Below the pieces are notes generated by a model that saw nothing but the letters and a program-made list of their open reading frames with translations, had not been told where the DNA came from and made no database searches. From positions 38,235,447 through 38,299,446 of the forward strand of contig NC_063049.1 of the NCBI RefSeq assembly GCF_018812025.1: a DNA stretch of 64,000 nucleotides, read 5' to 3'. This DNA is from Megalobrama amblycephala. Its lineage: Eukaryota; Chordata; Actinopteri; Cypriniformes; Xenocyprididae. Position numbers and translations under genes: made by a program. Below are positions 11,096 to 24,100 of the stretch, in pieces. Each line of letters starts with the position of its first letter. Position 1 is the first letter of the stretch.

Positions 11096-14000
11096 TCAAG
11101 AATCTCCAGAAAATGTTGGGTTTTGAACTGTGGTCGTAGCATTCTGGAATAATGGGTTGGTACCCTGTGGGAGGAGAGGAAAACAGTCTGCTAAAAACAA
11201 TCTGCTAAAAAAAGTCAACTGTGAATAATGAACAGCTTTTGGCAGTTTGACTGAATATGAAGGGTAGGGGGGTTTTATGTATAAAGAAAACAGAACTTAC
11301 AGATGTTTTTTCATGTTTTCTGTCTTTTTCAAATCTCCTCCATTCTCTAAGGTCGCTTGCATACAGAATTGCCTTGACGATGAGGAGGATTAGGAGACCA
11401 ATCAGCGCCACACCTGCCAGAGATCCTCCTATGATGGCTGCTATGTTCGGCCCCTCAGGACATTCTAACACAAGAAACATGAAGGTAGAATGCTTTTCTT
11501 TTTGCCGTTTCAAATGTGATGCTTGTTTAAAATTGTATATTTGTCCAAAAATGAAAAGTCTGTCATTATTTACACACCATCATGTTGCTGCAAACATCTA
11601 AACTGTTTCTTATGCTGTCAAGCATCATAAAAAGTCCACATTTACTACTTTTACTACCATAAAAACCACTTTTACAGTTTTTACTTTTTTGTCATTATAA
11701 ACTACTGTTGTATGAAAAAGAAATATTAAAGGGTTAGTTCACCCAAAAATTAAATTTCTGTCATTAATTATTCACCCTCATGTCGTTCCAAACCTGTAAG
11801 ACCTCCGTTCATCTTCAGAACACAAATTAAGATGTTTTTGATGAAATCCATGACCTTTCTGTCCCCTCAATAGACAGCAATTTAACCACCACTTTTAAGG
11901 CCCAGAAAGGTACTAAAGACATTGTTAAATAGTCAACGTAACTGCAGTTTTTATAAAGCGACGAGAATACTTTTTGTGCACAAAAAAACATAAAAAAACC
12001 CAAACAAAAACAAAACAAAGGGTTTGGAATGACATGAGAGTGAGTAATGACAGAATTTTTGGTGAATTCACCCTTTAAAGGCACAGTGTGTACATTTTAG
12101 GAGGATTTATTGACAGAAATGCAATATAATTTACAGAACTATGTTTTCAGTGGTGTATAAAGACTTTACATAATGAGCCGTTATGTTTTTGCCATTTCTA
12201 TCTACATACACCGCGGGTCCCCTTGCATGTTATAGGTGCCCTAGAATCAAAAATTGAATTTATCTTGGCATAGTTGAATAACAAGAGTTCAGTACATGGA
12301 AATGACATACAGTGAGTCTCAAACACCATTGTTTCCTCCTTCTTATGTAAATCTCATTTGTTTAAAAGACCTCCGAAAAACAGGCGAATCTCAACATAAC
12401 ACCGACTGTTACGTAACAGTCGGGATCATTTATATGTACGCCCCCAATATTTGCATATGCCAGCCCATGATCGAGGCATTACACAAGGGCAGCCAGTATT
12501 AACGTCTGGATTTGTGCACAGCTGAATCATCAGACTAGGTAAGCAAGCAAGGACAACAGCGAAAAATGGCAGATGGAACGATAATAACTGACATGATCCA
12601 TGATAACATGATATTTTTTGTGATATTTGTAAATTGTCTTTATAAATGTGTCGTTAGCATGTTGCTAATGTACTGTTAAATGTGGTTAAAGTTACCATCG
12701 TTTCTTACTGTATTCACGGAGACAAGAGAGCCGTCGCTATTTTCATTTTTAAACACTTGCAGTCTGTATAATGCATAAACACAACTTCATTCTTTATAAA
12801 TCTCTCCAACAGTGTGTAATGTTAGCTTTAGCCACGGAGGACTATCAAACTCATTCAGAATCAAATGTAAACATCCAAATAAATACTATACTCACATGAT
12901 CTAATGCATGCATGCAGTATGCATGACGAACATCTTGTAAAGATCCATTTGAGGATTATATTAGCTGTGTGAACTTTGTAAATGCACTGTATTATAGTCG
13001 AGAGCTCGGGGGCAGGGAGCACGTGATTTAAAGGGGCCGCAGCCTGAATCGGTGCATAGTTAATGATGCCCCAAAATAGGCAGTTAAAAAAATTAATTAA
13101 AAAACATCTATAGGGTATTTTGAGCTGAACCTTCACAGGCACATTCAGGGGACACCTTAGACTTATATTACATCTTGTAAAAACTGGTTCTAGGGCACCT
13201 TTAAGTCACCATTTTGCACCGACATGATTCTACAGTAGCTCTAAATGGACAAACTGCTCTACAGTGCGCATTTGCTTGACTGACAACTCTCTGCTGTCTC
13301 AGATGACGACATCTTTGTCCTGTGTTGGCCACCGTTGCTTCTTTTATATTGCAATTCGCAACCTCAGCGCTAGATGCTGCTAAAATGTACTCACTGCACC
13401 TTAAAGAGAATAAAGATTCTTCAGAAATTCTTCAAACATGCATGTTGGGTTGTCATGTTTTATGGTGATATTCCATAGACATAATGATTTTTATAACTGT
13501 ATATTCTATCTCCCAACTCTAAACCTACTCATCACAGAAAACTTTCTGCATTTTTATATTTTCAAAAAAACATAACGTATATGATTTATAAGCTGTTTTC
13601 GTCATGGGGACCAAAAAAATCTGCCCACAAGGACAAGGATTTCAGTTATTGCCATCTTTGTGTGGAGATTTTGTGTCCGTAACATAGGGTGTACCTAAAG
13701 CACACACACATAAATCTGCAGGGTTTGGAACAACATGAGGGTGAATGCTGAAAGAACTCAATTAACTAGTATATGTTACAGTATTTAAGGTATGGTGTCT
13801 GTGTCTATACCTCTGTCTTTCAGGACATTGATAGAGTACGTGTCAAATCCAAGCTTTTCTGTCATTGTAAATGTCATCCAGCAGCCTTCTTTATCTCTGA
13901 CTCGACAGTCGCTCTTGACTAGTTTTTCAACCGCCGCAACATCCAAATGGGCACAGGCTAAAGAGCAGTTCTTTTCAAAGTGACCGGTCCCAAAGGCCAG

Positions 14001-15287
14001 ACATTCAACACAATTCCTGCAATAGGTCAGGTATATTTTAATAATTTATAAATACATATAAAAATATAAAACATCTAATTTAATATATAGAATTGTAGGT
14101 AACACTTTATTTTAGCTAGTTGCTTATTACTAGAATATTGGCTATTTATTAGTACTTCTTAAGCACATATTAATGCCTTATTCTGCATGACCTTATTCTA
14201 CATTCTTAATCCTACCCAATACCTAACTTAACAACTACCTTAATAACTATTAATAAGCAGTAAATTAGGAGTTTATTGAGGGAAAAGTCGAATTGTATTT
14301 ATATTTTATATTATTATCTTAAATATATGTGTATTATTTATATATTGCAAAAAATAAATACATTTGCATTAAATACAACTAAAAAAAAATAGAAAATTAT
14401 CATTAGAATAATGGTTCATTGAAATAAATCATCCATATGAACTGATTTACTAAATGAATCAGATTATTGTATCTAAGCTAGTAGTTTTAGGTAGTAATCC
14501 TCTAATTGGGGTTAAGAAATTATGGAAAAACATGTATTTTTAGTAATAATTTGTATTGATAGGGCGGCTTTGTAAATGTCAAGGTTTTCTTACCCTGACT
14601 GTTGACATGGAGGTTGACAAGCAGAACATGTTTTGCAGTAGGGCCCCTTGTATCCTCTCTCACATACACACTGGTTACATTCACATTTACCACGGTTATA
14701 ACAGACACTCCCTTCTATCTTGCAGTCCTCGTCGGATTTTGCACAGTGACACGCTGTGCCCTCGTAGCCTTGTTCACACTCACATTTACCACATTTGCAC
14801 TTGCCATGTCCTGTAAAAAATAAAAACATCACACGTAAGAACTTATTCTAAAAAACAAACTATAAATCACTTAAAAATGTCCACACAAATCACCTGCACA
14901 CTGTTTATTGTCAAATTTTTCACAGTGCTCATCGTCACATTCGCAGTGTTCGCCATAGAAATTGCCACCGCCCTCTGTGATATGGCACTGACACCGTCCA
15001 CAAACACAATCTCCTTTCCCTTCGCATTCGGTCCCGTTTTCCTTCCGGCACTGCTTTTTCAGTGAGGCCTCATCCTTTTGGCCTATTTGGCACTCACAGC
15101 GCTGTCCTAAGAAACCAGATTGACACCTGTGGATGTGGGGAGGTGGCTAATTTTAGTCATGTGTAATGGATTGCTTGTCACTACAGTTAGTATTTGTGTA
15201 CTTCAAACAAGGCTAAATAGGTTTGTTGGATGTCAATGTATGCATCTGCATCCCGTCACAGGAACCTAACATAATTCTAACATTTTA

Positions 15288-15351
<64 letters not shown>

Positions 15352-15650
15352 GCACACACACAGTCAAACCAAAAATTATTTAGACACTAGATATATATTT
15401 TTCTGACACAGTTTCACTCTGAGATCTTGTCATATTTTATTACCATTTTTTTAAACAATAGTGAATAAACTGTATTAATGAAAGAAATGTTCAAGGTGTC
15501 TGAATACATTTTGGTTATACTGTTTATGAGAATATAAGAATGTTAGAATTACATTAGGTTCCATCACATTAGGTGTGATGGATAGGTTTAGGGATAGCTT
15601 CCTGTGAAATGTATAGTCACATCCATATACATGCACATATACATTGTGGC

Positions 15651-15712
<62 letters not shown>

Positions 15713-15720
15713 TGTGTGTG

Positions 15721-15780
<60 letters not shown>

Positions 15781-18700
15781 ATACAATTTTCTGTTACCTG
15801 CAGCTGCCACAGACGACTGTACCGTGATTCCCACAGTGAGGATGAAGGTTCTTGGAATCATCACATTCACATTCACATCGAGTCTGAACGGTCACTTTCA
15901 GTTTTTCACTAAAGCCCAATGGCCCAATGAGGAAGCTCTGACTGTTAATGCATTTTTCTGCTGTTACTGTCACATTAAAAGTCACCTGAAAGGATTAAGG
16001 TAAGAGTAAGGTTATTTACACAGTGTTAAGTCATGCATTATTGCATTTGCTGAATCTGCAAAAATGATAAATCAAGATTTAGATCTGCACTTACGTTAAT
16101 TATCTCTCTATCTTTAGGTTGTGTTTACTCACCTCCTGTCCAATGTTCACATTATCACACTTCCCCCTGTCACTGGGTTTTTCTCCACCTGAACAGCTTG
16201 AAGTGTATTTCACAGATATGAAGTTTGGGAGGTTATCATGAGCCATGATCACTTCAGAGGTTAAGTTCTGTTCAAACCCCACGAGACATTAATAAAAGCG
16301 TTAAACACAGAAAAACTCTCACATCATAATGTTTTTATTTCTTTAGCCTGTAAAGGTCCACTGAATTGCAGTGGAACGTGCAGCATTATTCAGTGTGTTG
16401 ATGTAATTTCAACTGAAACAGGAAGACAGGGTGGGACATATCGAACAGCTCCACCCCTTTTTTAAAATAGCCAATAGCGTTTTTTTAAACCACAGCTCGG
16501 CCAGAGCCGTTAAACTCAGTAAAACATCAGTTTCCTTCTAATCTCTAACCGTTTCTCCTCCTAATGTCCTCTATATCACTTTGAAATACAGAATTCTGTG
16601 TAGAATTCAAATGGGTCCGATACCTTTTGTGGTCTGAGCCGACTCGCGGGTCCGCAGATATGATCCACTCTGTGCTCTCGTGGCGGTTCACATGACACTA
16701 ACGGGAAAACGGACTTCATTTGCGTCGGTGGAAAGCACTTTTTACACTGTCTGAATCACTCCCTATTCTCTATATAGTGCACTATGTGCCATTCAACATA
16801 TAGAAATTAAATGTGTGCGTCTTTTTATAGTGTAGGGGGCGGGACTTCAGATTCTAGAGAGCATTTGATTGGACCGAAGTGCGATGCGAAGTCATGAAAA
16901 TCCGTGATCCATTTTAGAGAAAGTGAGAGACAGTAAGTTTTGAATGCTTATAAATTCGAATTCTGTCATTGTTTTGGAACACACCAGCTTATTCATATAT
17001 ATAACGGTGTACCTTTGGATAATTTGTTGTTTTGTTTTTGTCTTCTAAACAGAAAAACGAAGAAAGCATTCATTTATCAAATATTCGAGCCTCCTCATGA
17101 GCATAAATAAACAAATCTTGAGTCGTTTTTTCATATTTTTATTTTTGTTTTAATCACACTTTGTTCTAATCCGCCAAATGGAAAAACAATAAACCCAAAA
17201 TGGATAAACAGCTTGAATATATTTGATCTCTACATGGGCGGGAATAAAACGCCCCTTTCCGCTGATTGGTCTACCGAGGATCAAGCCGCGCCATCAGTTC
17301 TTAGCGCCAGAACTCAGCTCCGCGCATTGCGCAACAGAATAGTAGCCTATATCTATCCGATACATTTGTACGGATTATTAGAGTTTATTGCAACTATATT
17401 TAATCTCATAAAATGAGATTGTCATCAGCTTTTTCTCAGTTCCGCACAACAGAATTGTTCATCAGTTACAGTTGTATGGATTCTTAACTCGGACATTTCA
17501 TCAAGGTCTATTTCTCATCAAACAACCAGATTAATGAATAGCTCGACACAAACACTACATTTTTTAAACAAAAACGAAAAAACAAATTATCCGAAGGTAC
17601 ACGGACCATATAACCTTAAGGCTAACATATTCATACTAAAAAATGTAAGTTTTGATTTCAGGGGGACTTTAAAAAGACAAGGATTGTCCAAATCACATGC
17701 ACTCACATTGTATGCATCCACAATTAGTTTGACAACGTTGCTTGAGTCGTCAGAAAGCACTCCTACTGCAGATTTAGGGATCAGTTTGCTCAGCTCCTAT
17801 TAAAGAACATACAGCTGTGGTTAGGTACACCATTGTACTTCTACTATTAGGAATATTAATGTGGATTGTGCTTAAATGACACAAAGTAAAAAGTGGTGTC
17901 ATTTGTTCACCAAACAGAACTACTAATATAATCACTCTCAGACACTCCCAAGCCGCCAGTGGATGGGCACTTCTTTTTTAAAGTGACACAGAGTCACTTG
18001 TTTACACTTGTTTGCTAACTTATTATAGCCTTTTCCCCCCATATAATATATTTGCTTATTTTAGCTAAGCATGATTTACTGTACTTACTGTGTACACAGT
18101 TTCCATTTTTTTAGTGACAGCAAAAATTGGTTGTATGTTTTGCTCCTCCAGCTTGCGAGCTATCTGTCCAACAGATGGGTAGTCCTGAAAACATAGATCA
18201 TATTATAGTTGTGATATTTTCACATTTATCAAGGTAAGTAGCATCTAACACAAACCCTTTTGCATATGTAGAAAACATTAGAGATGCACATGTTTGCAAT
18301 TTGGGTGAGGTTTTAGATATACTGAATTAGTGGAATTCAAAGGTTGATTGTACAGTATAATTTATCAATATGACCATGCATTGTATAATGTCCCTAAAGT
18401 TTTACTAATGTAAATGGCTTTAGCGTCTATCCAAATGTACAAAAATGTACAACTTGGACCAATTTTTTTATCAGTTAATGTAATCAAATTATTTTTATGC
18501 TTTTAGATTATTTAATGATTATAATCCTGCCTTGGACTTTCTGGTGTAGTTAAATTTTTTTATTTTTTTTTATATATATATATAAATATTCAGAAGTATT
18601 AAATCATACCCAGATGTTGCTCATTGTGTACTTCTTGTCGACCATCTGACAGGTTTCTTTGTTTGGTTCCAGAATGGCAGCGAGTTTTCCATCCCCTGCC

Positions 18701-19320
18701 ATGTGGAAGCCGTCATCAGTGGCCAGCACCAGCAGCCGAGTGCTGTTTCCCCAACCAATCTCTTTCTGTGCACAGGTAACACATTTTGCTTTGTATTTAC
18801 ATATATGATATAGAACGTCATGCATGAATCAGGCTTCATATAACCTCTTGCTCCTTTGCATTATGTATAATGAAGGTAAACAGGTTTTATGTAAGTATTC
18901 AAGCCTGTTTCACACAGCATGTCATAAAATTCACATTCTTTTGTACACAGTGTGGATGATGCAGTCTGTTAATATGGTTGCCAAAATAAATTTGTGCTAC
19001 TTATGCATGTGGTGTGAAGTGTTCTAAGTCTCACCACACAGACAGCGGCTTGCATGATGGCATCCAGACTTCCCTCTGGAGGGTCCAGGTTTCCAGATAT
19101 ATGCTGCTTGGCTACCATTTCTCTAAACTTACTCCCGTCTTGTGTTAGTGGAAGCACATGCTGAAAGCCAAATGCTGGCTGGCATGGTTCATTTTTATCC
19201 GCGCATGGCTGTTGGAGCTTCGCTTCATTGGTGTCGGTGTATGGAAGAAGAGTTTTGTCGACAAACGAACCAAATCCTGCATCAGAAAAGTTGGTTAATG
19301 AAGCCATTGCCATAACATTT

Positions 19321-19352
<32 letters not shown>

Positions 19353-21101
19353 AATATACAGTGGTGCTCAGAATTATTGGCACCCTTGGTAAATATAATC
19401 AAAGATGGCTGTAAAAATAATTATGCATTGTTTATCCTTTTGATCTTTAATTCATAAACTTCTAAAAAAAAAATCTAACCTTTCATTGAAGAAAAGAATT
19501 GAAAGTGGGGGGAAAATCACATTATGAAATAAATGTTTATATCCAAAAAAACGCTGGCCACAATTATTGGCACTCTTTTATTCAATAGTTTTTGCAACCT
19601 CCTTTTGCCAAGAAAACAGTTCTGAGTCTTCTTCTATAATGCCTGATGAGTTTGGAGAACACCTGACAAGAGATCAGAGACCATTCCTTCATGCAGAATC
19701 TCTCCAGATCCTTCAAATTCCCAGCTCCATGTTGGTGCTTCATCTCTTCAGTTCACTCATTTTCTTTAGGGTTCAGGTCAGGGAACTGGGACAACCATGG
19801 CAGAAGCTTCATTTTGTGCTCAGTGACACATTTTTGTGTTGGTTTTGATGTTTGTTTTGGATCATTGTCCTGATGGAAGATCCAACCATGGCTCATTATA
19901 GGATTTCTAGCAGAAGCGTTCAGGTTTTGATTTTTTATCTGTTGATATTTGGTAGAATCCATGATACCATATATCTGAACAAGATGTCCAGGACTTCCAG
20001 CAGAAAAATAGGCCCACAACATTAAAGATCCAGCAGTATATTTAACTGTGGACATGGGGTACTTTTTATCCATGTGTGCACCAAACCCATCTGGTGGGTT
20101 TGCTGCCAAAAAGCTATTTTTTTTAGTTTCATCTGACCATAGAAGCCAGTCCCGTTTGAAGTTTGCGTCGTGTCCGACAACTGAATATACTGGAGATTGT
20201 TTCTGGATGAGAGCAGAGGATTTTTCTTGAAAGCCTCCTGAACAACTTTTGGGGATGTAGGTGCTGTTTGATATTTTTTTATTGCTTTCTGAGACTCAAG
20301 ACTCAACTAATTTTCAGTGCTTTAGCTATTTTCTCACAGCTACTTTCTATATTGTGAAGCTCAACAATCTTTTGCTGCACATCAGAACTATATTCTTTGG
20401 TCTTAATCATTGTGATGAATGATTAAGGGAATTTGGCCTTTGTGTTTCCTCATGTTTATACTCCTGTGGAACAGGAAGTCATGGCTGGACAATTTCATGT
20501 TTATGATCACCCTGGTGTTCTAAAAAAATGTAAATATGACTGGGAATATACTTCAGAGATATTTTACTCATAAAAAATTCTAGGGGTGCCAATAATTATG
20601 GCCAACATGTTTTGGAGAAAAACATTTATTTCATAATGTGATTTTCCCCCCACTTTCAATTCTTTTCCTTCAATGAAAGGTTAGATTTTTACTCATTTTA
20701 TGAATTAAAGATCAAAAGGATAAACAATGCAGATTTATTTTTACAGTCATCTTTGATCATATTTACCAAGGGTGCCAATAATTCTGAGCACCACTGTATA
20801 TAAAGGCGCCCTGGGGTAAAAGGTGCATTTGATTTTATTTTCCTCTAAACCACTAGATGACACAAAAACTTGCCGCAGCGCTTTAAGTAGCAAATGAGAA
20901 TCGCTAAAGTTATTGAATATATTTTGAGACACAGGTCTTGTTAATGTCTTTCGGTTTTGTTTAAGGTAATTAAAGCGACAGTTTTTCACAGAAGAATATG
21001 TAAAAGTATGGAATTTGTGGTGAAAGGCGCCCCTGCTGTTGGGGCAAAAGGCACAATAATTAACATGATAATAAATAGCTGGCTGACTTTTTCATTTGTT
21101 G

Positions 21102-21141
<40 letters not shown>

Positions 21142-24100
21142 CATATATACTTACCTATTCTGGCATTGCCAGTAATTTTTTGGAGCTCAGCAAGTAAACT
21201 ATTTCCCAGTTTTTTCACATTCTCCAAATCATCTTTCATAGAGTATGAGAGATCCATTAGGTAGTAAAGATCTACAGGATAGCCTTCTGCCCTTTTAAAA
21301 TTTAGTTGAAAAGTGTGGGGCATCCCTGGAAAAAAAACAAAAAAAAACACACTTAGTCACCTCTATTCTTTGAAAGTCAGGATCAAACTTCCATTAAATA
21401 TATAAGTCATTGTTTTGGTCTATACAATAGTTTGTAAGGATATAACATACCTGGTCTAAGATATAGTTGTAGTTCTTGAGGTTTGATTTGCACTGGAGGT
21501 GAATTCTTAGTCAGGGGCTTGTCTAATATTTTGTCATAATAGTTTTTAGGATTGATTATGCTATCAGCGGGACATCCTCTTTCCTTAAGCACGTCAACAG
21601 TGTCACACCGTGCTGCTTCCTGCTCCCCTGTCTTGGTGAAATTCTGTGGTTTAAATAAGACAAACAGGATTGGAAGGAGATGCAATGTGGAATTCAGTAG
21701 GTTTTTAATTGAAAAGGCTGTTGAGAACCAACACAAGATAACCAATGATAAAGATCAAATAACTGACCATCTGAAATATATTGCACACAAAAGTTGAAGG
21801 CATTTGAACGTTGCTGGCTCCAATTAGACTGTCTGACAGTGATAAAACTTTGAGAGTTTGTGTTTTTATCATTTAATAAAATTGCTTTTAAAAGTTATTG
21901 GGCTGATATTATAAGTGCTTGCACTGGTGTTCTGCTTGAGGCACTAAGTAGCAAGCTAAATGAGCAGAACTTTGCTTTTATCCCGGAAGTTATCATCACT
22001 TGTTACTTTCGAACTGCTGTGCCATATTATGAAATCATTTTCTATGCTAGTCAATTAGTGTGGTATTTTCTGGTAAACATGTACCTAAACAGGCCACTTT
22101 ATTAGATGCACGCCGGTCTGTTATTGTAAGGACATCGATTTTACATTTTCACGCCCCTAAACATGACACGTAACAAAACGAACTGTGATTGGTTGCATGG
22201 CATGTCGGTCAAACGTCCTCTTGGGTGGTCCTTGGCCAACGAAAGCTGCAATAGAGTCCGGACCTTCTGCCGTCAGTCCGAAGGTCTGGCTACGCGAAAC
22301 TATACTTCATTAGACTGGTACGCATACACAGGCGCTCGACGCATGCGCAGTTTTGAGCAATCTCTTGCCACGAGTTACAACCCATGTAAAATCTTTTGTA
22401 TTCTTTCATGCTAGAGTTGTACAAATGAGGGTACTACTCTCATCTATGTAGGCCTCCGTTGTCGCTGTAGCTTGCATTCGTTCTGGTCGTACGCTGTCCC
22501 TCGCGTGTTAGAAGATTTAGGAATTTGATAATGCACTTATCCATTTAGTTGCGAGTGCAGTGCGCGTGCATAGAGTCCGCCCACAGGCTCTTTTGATTGG
22601 CTGTGATTTTTAATTGATGTTGTCCAATTCAAGTTGAGTCTAGTTTGGACAGATAAATTGCTCGCCACTGGAATTTTAGCGCATCGCATCTGGTTAGGAC
22701 ACTATGTTAGGTTGTTTAAATTTGTAATTTCTGCCAAAGGCCAACATAAGAAAAGAACTAACAAGCAGCATCATGAGCTGTTTATTTCCCTTGTTTTGTC
22801 TGAATACCATGGTATGGCAAGTGCCATACTCTGCCATATGGAAACACAGCCCCTGATTAGCATGAGTAGTATCAATACATTTGGACTGAGTTCAGACAGC
22901 CAGTTATTTTCTGAAGGGCAAATAAATTGAACCATAAAACAGGGCTTACCAAGTCTTTACACCAGGCACAGCCGGGCCCGGACTTGATACAGTCTCCACA
23001 TGTGTTTACTGAAGCTTTTAAGCATTGATCCTGAGTGTAGACTGCAACAAACAGTTTGAACATCAGTTATGTATTTAAACAATTTGTTTGCATGATTCAG
23101 CATCCTGCATATTTGATCTGTTGTGATTGGTGTAGTTAAAAGACACAAAATCCATTTATTTGTGAGACACATGCTTTGTTCCAAAACCTGGTGTAGGCAG
23201 CATTTTATAGCATTTGACTGAAGACTTTTCCATAAGGTATGCAGTATTATTATACCTTCTATGACACCTTCTTCAAATTCTAAAGAGAAATTTCAATAAG
23301 TACACTATCGTTCAAAAGTTTGTGGATGGTACAATTTTTATTTTTTAAATGTTCTCAATAAATGCAGTAAAAAACAGAAATATTGTGAAATTTTATTACA
23401 GTTGAACTGTTTTCTATTTTTTTATATTATAAAATGTAACTTATTCTTGTGATGGCAAAGCAGCCATTACTCCAGCCTTCAGTGTCACATGATCATCACA
23501 TGATCCCTCAGAAATATAATGCTAAATTGGTGCTCAAGAAACATTTCTTATTATTATCAATGTTGAAAACAGTTGTGCTGCTTAATATTTTTGTGGAAAC
23601 TGTGATACTTTTTTCAGGATTCTAAGATTAATAGAAAGTACAGCACTTATTTGAAATAGAAACATTTTTAACATTTTAAATTTCATTAGTCCCTTTTGAT
23701 CATTTTAATGTGTCTTTGCTAAATAAAAGTAGTTACATCTTTTTAAAAAATAAAAAATACAATCTTACCGACCCCAAACTTTTAATGCCAAACTATAGAA
23801 ATCAATTGTGAGACGAGAGTCTTGTTCTCTGCAGCTCACTAGGTTTTGGAACAGAGGCACAATTCTTTAAATGAGGCCTAGATAGACAGCTGTGTCCAAA
23901 TCTGAAGTTAGAGCTCTGGATTTAGAGTCAGAATTGCGTGATATAAAGTCAGAATTGTGTGATATAAAGTCAGAATTGCATGATATAAAGTCAGTATTAT
24001 GGGATATAAAGTCAGAATTTTGAGTTATAAACAGAATTGCGAGATAGAAAGTCAATATTACGGGATATAAAGTCAGAATTGTGTGATATAAAGTCAGAAT

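Noticed and set aside
15475..15912. ORFs rich in Tyr-Ile on both strands
   Set aside because: They are read through (TA)n microsatellites.
19567..19873. Plus-strand ORFs in the Tc1 region
   Set aside because: Antisense to the decayed transposase, which explains the sequence better.
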